Notes under the pieces: generated by a model
Databases searched by the model: none
The model's input: only the letters and a program-made list of their open reading frames with translations
Told to the model about the DNA's origin: nothing
DNA from: Lotus japonicus
Lineage: Eukaryota; Streptophyta; Magnoliopsida; Fabales; Fabaceae
Length of the DNA: 64,000 nt
Direction of reading: 5' to 3'
Assembly: GCF_012489685.1 (NCBI RefSeq)
Contig: NC_080043.1
Span: forward strand, 34,491,987 to 34,555,986
Part shown: positions 46,060-57,299 of the stretch, in pieces
Numbering within the stretch: the stretch's first letter is position 1
Layout of the letters: each line of letters starts with the position of its first letter
Program-made: the position numbers and the translations under genes

Positions 46060-46741
46060 AATTCGATGCAGAAGTTGCCTCATGAAGTGAATGTAGGGGG
46101 TGTCTTGATAACCATAAATTTCACACCGATAGAAGATACCGCGGTCAAAGGTTGATCGTAGTGCCACAGATTGCTCTCCTTAGGCCCGAGAGTGTTCCTA
46201 AATGAAATATTTTGTGTCATAAACCCTATTCCGATCCTTCAACACCTACATAAATGAAATAAAAGAATGATGAAAAAATGTATTATGTTATTTTTAAAAA
46301 ATGAAAAAAAAAACTTTCAAAAGATTAAAATTTCATGAACTATTTACCAAAAGTTGTTGTGTCGTAAGGATTCAAATGTTGATGTTGGCAACTCAAGTTT
46401 TTGGAGATGATAGTGAGATGCATCCCCTCTCTAATCATCTTAATATTCCACTTATTAGAACCCATATAGACAATGTCATTGTAAAGTCCACAATCGATGT
46501 ATATCACATGGTGTGTCATGCTAGGGTTGGGTGTTGCACGCACCGCATCCATGATAGCTGTATATCTTCACTTTTACCGTGAACAACTTAGCATCTTTTT
46601 GGATCAAATTTGTCTGGAGAAAGCTCAAGTCCCTTGGTTCCATCCAGGATGGACATCGAGTCAAGCCGCTCGGGTGGAGTAAGCACCAAACATTACAGAG
46701 CACACTACCACTAAGAAGATGATGATGGTGGTGGTTGGCAT
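46060..46741 (-). pseudogene. Pectin methylesterase (pectinesterase), frameshifted and truncated
   Basis: ATG at 46741 starts a signal-peptide-like MPTTTIIIFLVVVCSVMFGA. In another frame follow PSWMEPRDLSFLQTN, then AVRATPNPSMTHHVIYIDCG and NKWNIKMIREGMHLTIISKN. After an intron (46347-46198) come NTLGPKE and, shifted again, VALRSTFDRGIFYRCEIYGY and QDTPYIHFMRQL. These match the family order up to GYQDTLYxHxxRQ. The catalytic block with the second Asp and Arg is missing. Pectinesterases demethylate cell-wall pectin. At least two frameshifts and the loss of the C-terminal half make it a pseudogene. Confidence 0.8.
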
Positions 46742-46828
46742 TTGCGGGGAGAAGCTTAGTACTAACGTTGATGCTAGGATGGAACAAGGTGGATTTACTA
46801 AATGGTTGCCGGAGGAGAGGAGCACAAG

Positions 46829-48220
46829 TAGTGGCGGATTTACCGCCCGACCAGCTTGGGCACATGCCCAGGCTCCATGGCCAAAAAAATAATTTTTATT
46901 TGGGCCATAGGGCCCTTTGGGCAAAACTCCTCTCTCTCGTGCACTGTTGAGGCTTCTTCATCAACCATGGTACGTTTTTTCCTCTTCTCCAATTCAAACC
47001 CTAACATAACTGCTCAATTGCTTATCAATGTAACTGCAATAATGCTTTCGAAGCTTTCTGCGCTTGTTTCCTCTGTTTTCCTATTCAGTTTCCGTAGCAT
47101 CGATCACCCGCTTCTTCCTTTTGGACACCGTGGGTGAGTGAACTGTGAAGAGGGTTGTGTGTGGGTGAGAAGTGAATCATACAGGTGGTTGTGGTCTGTG
47201 GAGATCATGAACTTGAGAGAGAGTGAGAGAGACAGAGAGTGAGTGAGGGCATGACCGCATGAGGCAGAGAGCTTGTGAGGGCGTTTTGAGGGCTTGTTGT
47301 TGGAGAGTGGGTGAGAAACATGAATTTGAGTGAGTGAGACACATGAATTTGACTTTGAGTGAGGCTGTGAGGCAGAGAGCTTGTGATAGCGTGGCAAATT
47401 GGAGAATTTGAGATGAATTTGTGAGTTTTTAGAGAGTGAGAGACAGAGAATGTGGTGTGAGGTTAGGTGGGTGAGGCAGAAGTGAGTGAGGTGAGGGTGT
47501 GGCGTGAGGTTATGTGGGTGAGGTGAGGGCGTGGTGTGAGGCTGAAGTAAGTGGATAGCAATTTGAAGTTAATGTGGTTATTTGCAGGTTTGATTGCATT
47601 ATATAGCAATTATAAAAAAAAAAATGGAATGTGGAATGTGGGTGAGGTAGAAGTGAGTGGATAGTAATTATAGCATTATAGTAGTAACAATTATATTGGA
47701 AATTGGAATGTGAATAATAGCAAATTTGTGGCTTTGGAAAATTGGAAATTTGAATGTGGAGAGGCAATTTTTTTTATAAGTAGTATTGTGGGTGGGTGGG
47801 TGGATGGAGGTGGTATTCTTCCCCATTAAAAGCATGTGTGCATTATTGATCTCATTGTATTTGTTTATTAGTGTTGACTTTTAGTGCTTTTTTAATTTGA
47901 TTCTAATTTCTAATTGTGCTTTTCTTTGTTGCTTCTTTAGATCATTAAATTTTAGAGATGAAGAAATTTTTTGTTGATAAAGCAAGTATTAAGAATGTGA
48001 ATGTTGTGCAAACGGAAGCTGAAGTAGAATCACCGCCTAATGTGACCAATGAGTTTAATCCAAATGATATTGTGCGTGATCCAGGTCGTAGGAAACAAAT
48101 TAATGAGTATGCTTCGAATATTCAAGACGAAGTGAAAATGACATATATATTGAAGGGTCCAATGCAACCAATTTTGCCAAAATTTGCCCAGGCTTCAAAA
48201 AATATCTGGATCCGCCTCTA
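46829..48220 (+). mobile_element. hAT element, internal deletion derivative, 8-bp TSD
   Basis: The termini TAGTGGCGGATTTA and the inverted 'tggatccgcctcta' are flanked by AGCACAAG (46821-46828 and 48221-48228), an 8-bp duplication as expected for hAT. The element is 1,392 bp and holds only the start of its transposase. It lies ~90 bp upstream of the pectinesterase start codon. A degenerate GAGTG/GTGAGG-rich stretch fills about 47110-47540. Confidence 0.9.
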
Positions 48221-48221
48221 A
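47958..48221 (+). pseudogene. N-terminal remnant of a ZMYM1-like hAT transposase
   Basis: The 87-residue frame begins MKKFFVDKAS and contains NEFNPNDIVRDPGRRKQINE, then YILKGPMQP. These are the opening motifs of plant hAT proteins annotated as zinc finger MYM-type/TTF-type. Directly after KGPMQPILPK the sequence switches to the 3' terminal region, so the zinc finger, catalytic core and dimerisation domain are deleted. The stop codon TAA uses the first base of the right target duplication. Confidence 0.75.
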
Positions 48222-48228
48222 GCACAAG

Positions 48229-49371
48229 TGTGGAACTCCATTAAAATTGTTTTAAAATAGGGCTTTTATGGTCTTCAAATATATGTTGATGAGGAGTTGA
48301 CAAATGGAAAAAAGGTTAATATCAGTTGAAATGTTGCAGAACTTAAAGGAGAAAGCTTATGATACGCTTGAGTTGTTTTCTCCTTAAGTTGTGATGACAT
48401 TCTTTTGTGTTGGAGAGCCGTTCTTAACCAATATTTGACACGATTGAAAATCCGCAAAAAACATCTCCAAAGATTAAATCCACAGGGCTTCTAATTTATA
48501 ACGATTCTAACCAATCTAGGAATTTTACCATATTTGAGGTGATTATGGTGGAACAATAATAAACCTCAATAAGATACTTTTCACTAATGGATAAGGGAAT
48601 TAATGAAACAATTCACACTAATTAATTGACTCTAGCGTAGTTACCTCTGAAACACGAATGGTGCACGTGATACGCACGTGCGGTGCATAAAGAAATGTTT
48701 CTTAATTTAATTATATTAGAATATTTTATACAGTTGAAGCTGCTTTTGTTACGAGATCATGACCAATTGTATGCGTCACTTGCGGGAGTTACAAATAGAA
48801 AAAATTGAAAATTCATATGATTTATAGTAAAGAAAATATGTGTTCAACAACAATCAATGTGGTTTATAAGAATAGTTTAACCCATATTGATTAACACTTG
48901 TTAATTTATTCACTTATATTTGAGTTTAACTTACCATTTTATTCATTTATTCATAATCTTATTCTATCTGTGCATGACGTGAGATTAATACTAGTATAAA
49001 GTATAAGATAAGATAAAATATTATTGATTATGGATTATGAATTAGGATTGTTTCCTTATAAAAAATACCTATTGCAATTTACAGTTTTACACCTCAACAG
49101 AGAGTAGAGCGTGTGCTTTACCCAAATTTATGGGTTGGTTCATTTGGGTTGATCCGGTTGACCCATGAACCCGACCCGACCAAAAACTGCCATAAGGCAT
49201 ACTTCTCTGCTACGTCTCGGAGTTTTAGGGTTTAAGCACATACGCTTCTTCATTTTCGTGTTTTCAGAAAACAGAGCCGTTGACAGAAACCAAAACCCCT
49301 TGGATTCCTTCAAATTAAACTCAAACCTCTATAACTGTTTTTCTTTCTGATTCTTTGGATTTCAATTGAAA
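48229..49371. other. Upstream region of TIM9
   Basis: This stretch is AT-rich, with no gene seen. The last ~150 bp probably hold the TIM9 5' UTR. No TATA box could be assigned with confidence. Confidence 0.4.
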
Positions 49372-50612
49372 ATGGACAAGAAAGTTATTGCAGACTTGGA
49401 TAATCTTCCTGAAGAAGATAAACAAAGAATGTCCACCATGGTAGACCAGCTCCAAACCCGAGACAGGTTGGTAGTGTTTTGTGAAACTCTCTGCTTCTTT
49501 TCCATGGAAAATCATAGTTTCTATGCTTTGATTGCTCTTGTTGTTTACTTGTTAGGTGTATTGTGATGTTCATGTGTTTGATTGAGGTATCGCAAATTGT
49601 AAATGTAATTGGATGCTAGATTGGGGATCTGAGTATATGTATGCATGTATATATTGTCTGCTTGAAATGAATCAGGTTTTGCCTATTGATGGGAAATTAC
49701 TGAATCTGGGTGCAAATGTTTCTGAATTCTGATATCTGTAATATATGAAGAATGATTTAGATAGTGTTGAGACTTGATACTGAATCTGTGTCGATAGTGG
49801 TATTTTCAATTTGGTTTGGTTTTCAGCTTTTTTTTTTATTGCTTATTGAGCAGATAAAATGATACTTGGATGATGTTTTTACCCGATTAGTACCTAAGTT
49901 TTGCTGAGGAGAAGAAAATAAATGCATTTCTATGTGGTGTGTTTCTGGCAAGTGATCATTGGCGAATTGGACTCCATGCATTCTGCCCCCCTCTCTGTAT
50001 TATTGTTGTTCAATGTTCATGCTTGTCAAATGGGTCTATTCTCTATGGAATTTCAGAACTTATGCTATGCAATATTGGGAGGAGTAGGGCTTGTAACATT
50101 GAAGACTTGCATGAATGTTTCTGTTCCTTAAGATTTGACTAAAAACCTGGTCTGAACACAGTAATTAATGATTTTGGTGTGATTTACTGATTGGATTAGA
50201 ATTGTGTTTTAAGAACTTAGAACTGGCATACCTTACTTATGCAGGTTGATGATGAATGAACATAATATATCAATAATTCAATACATGTAATTTGCTGGAG
50301 TGCAACTATTTGTCTGTGTAGAATTGAAGTTTGCGAAGATGTGATTGTAGAAGTTTTATTCAGCTTTGTAGCATATGGTGGATTTTGTTGATTTATTTCC
50401 TGCTCCAACATTGCAGTCTAAGGATGTATAATTCAATAGTGGAGAGATGCTTCAAGAATTGTGTCAATACGTTCTATCGAAAATCCCTGACCAAGCACGA
50501 GGAAACATGTGTTCTTAGATGTGCTGAAAAATTCGTGAGGCTTTCAACTCAAGTTGGTTTGAGATTCTCAGATCTCAACCTAGGAGCATCTACAAAAGAT
50601 AATGGCTTATAG
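49372..50612 (+). CDS. TIM9: Mitochondrial import inner membrane translocase subunit TIM9
   Basis: Two exons (49372-49466, 50417-50612) join in frame across a 950-bp GT-AG intron (AG|T gives Ser) to 96 residues. The protein begins MDKKVIADLDNLPEEDKQRM and continues STMVDQLQTRDSLRMYNSIV. The twin C-x3-C motifs are CFKNC and CVLRC, the hallmark of small TIM chaperones. With TIM10 it forms the intermembrane-space hexamer that escorts hydrophobic carrier proteins from TOM to TIM22. The length matches plant TIM9 (~93 residues). All four cysteines are present and no damage is visible. Confidence 0.96.
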
Positions 50613-51492
50613 CTGATACAGGTGTTTGTAAAACATCCTTTGGAGTGTTAAAAAAAAGCCTCCAGAATTTTTTTGTATCTCTCAAATCATTTTTATAGTA
50701 TTCTGTTCCTCTTCATTGCTATTAACCAGGAATTGTTTGTGACAAGTGAAATTCCTTTAGACATAATAAGATGAAATGGAATTTATGGTTAAGAGGGAGA
50801 ATGGTGAACTCTGTTTTTACAAGACTATTGACCCTTGGGGAGTAGTATTTTAAGACCCCTGTAATATCTGTCTGAACACTGGAGCTGCAACTGGGAAATT
50901 TAACTTCTTTTTCTTCATATATGCTCTTCATTGTAGAAACAGAAATCAAACACAAGGGATTACCTAATTGAGTTAAATCTCAGCATAGCAATTGCGTGAC
51001 ATTTACTAGTGAAAATTATACAAAAGAAACTGGCTTTTAGAGGCTAGAACTTTGTCAGCTGGGAGGTACTATTCTTAATATCATATGTGGAATCCAATGT
51101 TTCAAATTGCAATCTTAGACTATTACAGTAATTACTTATGCAATATCAAAATTTTAGTGATTTCTGCCATTGCATCAGTTATATTTGTTCACAATTTTCA
51201 CTTCAAGTATTGAGTATACAACTGCGGCTGCAATTACAATTTAAAACCGGTGATGGAATCTTCTGATTCTGGAAAAACATGTAGAGCTTGATAAAGCGCA
51301 TTTTTGTGATTGAATCATGTGTTAGATTATTATTTATATATTTTTTTGGTTACTAATGCTGATAAGATGAGTGATTTAATTTATAGTTTGGTACATAAAA
51401 GTAGTAACATATGCTACTTTAGTCCCTAAACTTGCTAGGCTATAAAAATTAGTCACTGAAAGTAACAACTTCATACGATGCTAGTCCTGCTC
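50613..51492. other. TIM9 3' UTR and intergenic stretch
   Basis: No further gene was seen between the TIM9 stop and the LINE target duplication. Confidence 0.45.
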
Positions 51493-51507
51493 GTAATGGA
51501 GAATGTT

Positions 51508-52520
51508 TTTTTTTTTTGACATAAACCAAATTTCATTAAATCAATGAGAAAGAACATCAGTGGAAAGGATTCCTTCGATACCCGGAGGAGCCTCCCCTAT
51601 CCAAACAAAACATTGACCCGAGAAAGCATAATTAGCCATAAAGTCAGCGGCTTTATTACAACCACGACGGACATGACACAACCTAAAAGAAGTAAAACTG
51701 GAAGATAAAGCTACGCAATCCGCTATAACGGAAGCTAAGTACGATAAATCTGAGGAAAAAGAAGACCATGCATTAACAACAGGTAAATTATCTGTCTCAA
51801 AGATGACGTCCTTGAAGCCCATGTCCAACGCAATGCGCAACGCCCACCTCACTGCAAGAGCTTCAGCCACATTAACACTCAAAGTGTGAAACTCCCTAGC
51901 TGCAGCTGATACAAGAACAGTTCCATGGCAGTCCCTCGCGAGCATGCCCAGCCCACCCGTTCCAAAGGAATTGACTGCGGCATCTGTATTAACTTTTATT
52001 GAACCCGTAGGTGGAGCGCACCAGCCAGTCATTGCAGGCACCCCGCGATCCGCTGCAACACGACAACCGCTCTCCATCATAGGCACAACACACACCGACG
52101 CCGCCAACCTCCAAGTTTGTTCTGGCGATAACCGTACGTGCTCAAAAATCCACTTGTTGCGACGCATCCATAACGCCCACAAAATCGTGATCACTTGCTC
52201 AGTGAGAGCATCATCCTTAAGCTTGAAAAACTGATACAACCAATGGAGGAGGTTTCCGGTACCTGTCAAGGAGCTAGGAGGCACAACGGAAAGTGGGGAG
52301 CCAAACCAAGTACACCTAGCTTCTGGGCAATCCAACAACGCATGAACAAGTGACTCATTATGCAATTCACAAAAGGGGCACTCCACCGGCACATCCATAC
52401 CTCTGCGAGCCAGCACCTCCCTCACGGGTAGGATGTCTGAACACGCACGCCACACAAGGTCTTTGCACCGAGGGATAGCCCGTGAATCCCACAACAAATT
52501 CCAGAACACCGTCCTCCTCA
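51508..52520 (-). mobile_element. 5'-truncated L1-type LINE with 15-bp TSD
   Basis: The target duplication GTAATGGAGAATGTT lies at 51493-51507 and 52521-52535. On the minus strand the insert ends in a short poly(A) (T run at the left end on +), as target-primed reverse transcription predicts. The 1,013-bp insert carries only the 3' end of ORF2. Perfect TSDs and an open frame show a young insertion. Confidence 0.93.
51541..52509 (-). CDS. LINE ORF2 3' part: zf-RVT and RNase H
   Basis: The frame is uninterrupted for 322 residues. Residues 12-70 form zf-RVT (IPRCKDLVWRACSDILPVRE, CPFCELHNESLVHALLDCPE). Residues ~172-300 form RNase H (IKVNTDAAVNSFGTGGLGML, ARDCHGTVL, AEALAVRWAL, FETDNLPVV, VRRGCNKAADFMANYA), with the acidic residues D, E, D and the late D in place. 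No promoter or true start is present because the element is 5' truncated, so it is a coding relic. Confidence 0.85.
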   Translation of the reverse strand: MFWNLLWDSRAIPRCKDLVWRACSDILPVREVLARRGMDVPVECPFCELHNESLVHALLDCPEARCTWFGSPLSVVPPSSLTGTGNLLHWLYQFFKLKDDALTEQVITILWALWMRRNKWIFEHVRLSPEQTWRLAASVCVVPMMESGCRVAADRGVPAMTGWCAPPTGSIKVNTDAAVNSFGTGGLGMLARDCHGTVLVSAAAREFHTLSVNVAEALAVRWALRIALDMGFKDVIFETDNLPVVNAWSSFSSDLSYLASVIADCVALSSSFTSFRLCHVRRGCNKAADFMANYAFSGQCFVWIGEAPPGIEGILSTDVLSH

Positions 52521-52535
52521 GTAATGGAGAATGTT

Positions 52536-53890
52536 AATATCTAGGGGATTTGTCATTTGAGCACATTCAATGTCAATCGAGCACATTCAATGTTTGTACA
52601 TATTACTATGTAGTAATTATGCTTATTATCTATTTATTATATTTTCTATTAAAACTTCTTTAAATTATTGTATTATTAAATAAATTTAAAATTATGAAAA
52701 TAAGTCAAAATAATAATGAAAATAAAGAAGCAATTGTGAAAATAACTTCATAAAAATAAAAAAATAAAAGCTAAGCATCTGGATGTTATCCGGAAACAAA
52801 TTTACATGATCCTCGTTTGAGCTTACCTTTTATTTCCGGATAACATCCAGAAATAAGTCAACCAATGAGGTCAGTAAACGTGATGAAGTGGTACAGCTCG
52901 ATGCAGAACTAGTGCTTTGGAATTTGCAATTTGCTTAAGCATAGGTCGAAGCTATTACCCGTTGATATGGCCAAACAGCTCGTTGATGGATGGAGCGTTG
53001 TGCCGTCAGCCTTGGTCACTGTGCAATGTCAGATCACGTGCAACTGTAGATGTCGAGACTTCTTTGACTGACTTCCTTGTGGAGTTTCTTCGATCAGACG
53101 ATGAGGGGTGTTTCACTGATGAGGTAGCCTGGCAGTGAGTAGCGTCGTCTCTTCACCTTTTAACGAATATCCTTCCTTTGCCTTTTTTATGTAGACGATG
53201 GTTGTAGGTAAAAGTGACTTAAAGTTTCTTCCTTAGGAAATGGATGGGCTGATGATGTGTCAGTAAACGAAGGACTTCATCTCATTCCTAAGGAGAGAGA
53301 AAAATAGGGAAACTTTTAATTTTGAAGATTATAATGATTTCCCTTGGTCACTGTGCATACTATGGTTGCATGAAGTTTTGCACTTTGACCTCTCTATACT
53401 GTTTGTTATAGATATTTTCCATGTTGACTTGATGTTTTCTTTCTCTGAACACAATATCTTCTGGTTGGCCAGCTTGAGTTGGACGATGATCCTCCTCTGC
53501 AAGTTCTCCTTTCTTCCTTTTGCAGACAATCACTCTTTCTCCATAAGACGATCTTGCTCTTCTTCTAGGAGGTCTTCTGATCTTCCGTTGACAGCTCTCC
53601 TTTCTGATGTGTGTTGTCTTGTCTTCTTTTCATCTTTGATCAAAATCTTCTCGTTGAAGAATCGTACTTTTAGATTTTGACGATTTCTCCTCTTGAGACG
53701 ATCTTCAACTTTCTTCCTAAGCTCCTTTATCATCGTAGACTCATACAATGATGTGCCTTCTTGAGCTTTGTCTTTTGCTTGTGTAGATGATCCTTGCAGA
53801 TAAGGCTTTTCCTTAAAGGGATCGTCTGAGTAGAAGACTAATTACTTAGACTGTCATTGTTTATCCCGAATTTCAATTCATGTGAAATCC
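52536..53890. other. Non-coding stretch with GACGAT-rich part
   Basis: No gene was recognised. Between about 53090 and 53830 the word 'gacgat' or 'cgtctgag' recurs, which may be the remains of an LTR or other repeat. Near 52783-52855 'ggatgttatccggaaac' and 'tttccggataacatcc' form an inverted repeat. Confidence 0.35.
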
Positions 53891-53919
53891 AAGACAAACT
53901 AGTAGATTTAAAGGGTCCA

Positions 53920-54375
53920 GGTCGGGTTTCGGGTCGATTTTGGTGTTTTCAACCTATTTAAGGGGTTTCGACCGATTTTAGATTTGTATGCTAATTTTAT
54001 AGTTTTTGGGTTCATTTTAGGTTTAGGATGATTTTAGGGTTTATATTCAATTTTAGGTTTTTTGGCCGATTTTAGGGTTCACGTATGGTTTAGGGTCGAA
54101 TTTATGATTTTTTTTCGACATCAGGATTTAGGGATGATTTTATGTTTTTTTGCTAGTATTAGGGTTTAGGTCGGGCTTAGGGTCAATTTTCGAGTTTTGA
54201 GCCGATTTAGATTTTTTGGAGACTTTCACTTTTTCAAATGATTTGGGTTAAGGTCGGGTTTGGGTCAAATTTTGTGTTTTTAGCTGATTTTAGGGTTTTT
54301 TCGCCAGTTTTAGGGTTTATGTTGGGCTTCGAGTCGATTTTAGGGTTCAAGTCGGGTTTATGAGCGATTTTAGTT
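53920..54375 (+). repeat. Degenerate TTTTAGGGTTT-like repeat
   Basis: Around a dozen spaced words such as 'attttagggttt', 'gattttagggttcacg' and 'ttttagggtttatgttggg' alternate with 'ggtcgggtttcgggtcg'-type segments. It contains the plant telomere hexa/heptamer TTTAGGG many times, but never in an uninterrupted array. Confidence 0.6.
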
Positions 54376-55399
54376 GCATGCATTTTTGGATAAAAATGGT
54401 AACTTAGGCTAGGATTCCATGCAACATGTCTTATGTATTGAGTGCGAGTTAAGCTTAATATAAAATAGATTTAGGAATGGCTCAAAATGGTTTTGAGCTT
54501 CAATGAACTTCAGCACCAAGTCATCTTAGGGTGAAAGGTAAACGTAAAGTGCATAATAATTAAATAATAACATTCTATTATTCGCTCTTATGATTTATTT
54601 AAAGAGCTCTATCTAGATGTCCAGTGTCCAAGTCCTAAAGTTGGGCCATGATATTTTAGCATTCTACTAATTAATAAGTTAAAAAATGTTTGATTGACGC
54701 CCAATTTCCACCAACACCCAAAGATAGATAGGGAAAACGGTGAGAGATAAGAAATATGATGAACGATGTGATATGAAAAAAAAATTGAAAAGAAAATTTG
54801 TTAAAATGACATGAAAGAAAAAGTTAGATGTGATGAATCAAAACCGCTATACACTTTCTATTTCTATAGTTTTAACTAAATTGTAACTACTTTATAGCCA
54901 AAAGATTAGCTAAAATTTGAAATAATAGTCTTTTTGTTTTTTTGGTCAAAAAATATCTATAGAAGAATAGTATAATGGTCTTCTATAGAATCACCATAGT
55001 TTGCAATGTGTGTTCTCTCATGTAATGGACCACATCATATTATGTCAACAGGGCCGATTATGACCAAGGAAGATGCAATCTCATTCGCTGGGAACATCAA
55101 GGTGATCTATAAAGGTTGCGACTAGGAATGAGTACACCATCATATCTCTACTAGCTCCCTTATGCCATGGGGAATGTTGAAGCTAAAAATAGAGTGTCCT
55201 GGATTAAGAACGTTGAAGCTAAAAATATTTAGGCCATGGGGAATGGGCGTAACTCACGTTGGAGAAGACGGAAACATTATAAGTTGACTTAGCTTATTGA
55301 TTTAGAAAAGAAGGAATAAGATGGGTTAGTCTATATATGGTGTTGATGCTTTGGAGGGAGGAATGAATAGAGGTGTCCAATGAAGATACTGAGCTATAA
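54376..55399. other. Non-coding stretch
   Basis: No gene was recognised. 54700-54840 loosely resembles the MITE-like repeat seen at 25322-25505. Confidence 0.3.
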
Positions 55400-56385
55400 T
55401 AGATACGAGGGGCATAAGGAGCAAGGTAAAGTAGAGAGTATTGAGAAATCTTATTGTTCAAGAGAAGGTGGACCTGGCCTGTTTTCAGGAGATCAAAATG
55501 CAGGATATTGATTTCAGGCTATGCAAATAGTTATGGGGGGTGGGGAGATGATGACTTCGAGTGGGAACTCTCACTAGAATTGAGCAGGGTTAGTGGCTTA
55601 GTGTGTACATGGAGGAAATGAATAATGCAGATCCAGAACTGTGTCGGTGAACCAAGCTTCATTGGCTTGCATGGACTTCGAGGGGAGCATGAGACCCAAT
55701 GTGTTATAACAAATATTTACACTCCTTGTGAATTGGTGGATAAGAAGCAATTGTGGTCTGATTTAATTGCCTGATAAAACAAAAACAATTTTCCCGTTTG
55801 GTGCTTACTAGGAAGTCTTAATGCCATCAAGTCCATTGATAAAAGAAAAAGTGCTTCTGCTTCCTCTTCTCATAACAGAAAGGAATTAGAGGGATTTATT
55901 GGCTTTATTGATATCCATGAAACTCATGGATACCTCTGGTTGGAAGAAGGTTTACTTGGATAAGGCCTAATGATCAGGCAATAAACAAGTTAGATCGTGT
56001 CCTAGTGTCAGATGATGGTTCTCTACATGGCCAGGCTGCATTCATGAGGTACTTATTAGATGATTTTTTATCACTGCCCTTAACTATTACATGTGTCTTG
56101 ACAGATTTGAAGGATTTGTAGAAGAAACAGGGATATGATTTCAAGCTCAGGGTTGGAGAGAATTAGTGCCAAGGAAAAGCGAAAAGCACTGAAATAAAAG
56201 CTGAAACAATTGAACTGAGAGGTTTTTGGTGGTGATCTAAACAGCAAGATAAGAGATATAGTGACAAAGCTGAACGAGTCTGATAAAAAGGTAGAAGAAT
56301 CAAGAGAAAATCCGTTCGAGGAAGGGGGCCATTTATCTAATATGATGGATGTTAAATATAAAGGCTTATTTGGATGAAGGATGAG
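55400..56385 (+). pseudogene. LINE endonuclease and linker fragment
   Basis: Shifting frames give NTRGIRSKVK, IVQEKVDLACFQEIKMQD, LHGLRGEHETQC, FTWIRPNDQAINKLDRVLVS and, further on, EVFGGDLNSKIRDIVTKLNE. These are endonuclease-domain landmarks (N-x-R-G, QE-x-K, F-T-W, S-x-L-D-R) and the segment preceding reverse transcriptase in plant LINEs. Many stops are present. Confidence 0.65.
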
Positions 56386-56482
56386 GATGAAAACACTAAT
56401 TCTTTCACATAATTGTAGGAGGGGGGCCAATCCCTTGATAGGCCGTAATTTAGAGGGAATATCGAAAAAAAATCCAATAATA

Positions 56483-56605
56483 CTACCACCGCCACCACCA
56501 CAACCCTCACCGTCACCTTTACCATAGCCATCATCACTACCACCACCACCACTCAACATCCACACCCACCACCACCACTACCTCTACCAACATCACAACC
56601 ATCAT
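56483..56605. repeat. ACC/CCA trinucleotide tract
   Basis: Imperfect (ACC)n/(CCA)n with TCA and GCC interruptions. It opens a spurious poly-Val/Gly frame on the minus strand. Confidence 0.8.
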
Positions 56606-57299
56606 CAGCACACTCCACCAAATATACGATTATATTAATTAGTTTAAATGATAAACAATGTATGAACAAACGTTCTATAGTATCAAATTTATATCACAAC
56701 TTATCATATCGAGCATAATACTATCATGCTTTATACAATATAACATATCAAACATGGGGTGAGCACAAAATCCGTTTTAACCCAAAACCCGATCAACCAG
56801 TGTTTGAAAAATTGTTGACGAGAGGATTCTTTTGGGTATGAGTTTAATCGGGTGGAAGAATTAAAACGGGTATCACAGTCGGGTTTGGATGTGAAAATTA
56901 GTCCCGTCGAAACCCAATAAAGAGATAGTTAGAAGTCAAAATAGAAGCCAACTCAAGCTGCATGCAGCCTACGAGTATACCCTTTCTGCGCACTACTGCA
57001 AGCTCTGCACACTGTAAAAAGGTAATGTCTTATCATGCATTAACTCAATTTGTTTTAACCTTTTTAATTTGGGAAAATATAAGAATAAATAAATTGGTAA
57101 AGATTCTTCTGAAGATCTATTCACCAATAGAGGTAAATGTTAGAGACACTACCAAGGACATGGTCGTCACAACCCCATAGAAATTCTAAACCCAAGAGAT
57201 AAGTAATCTGATCAACTCTCTTTACAATGAGGACCATTGTCTCTGAGTGATTGTAACTTGAGTTGAGTTGAAAGACTCTATTGACTCACATCACATGGG
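56606..57299. other. Non-coding stretch
   Basis: AT-rich with no supported feature. Confidence 0.3.

Noticed and set aside
56080..56565. 161-codon minus-strand frame with a Gly/Ser-rich start.
   Set aside because: Its start is the ACC repeat and the rest lies antisense to a LINE fragment; no domain.
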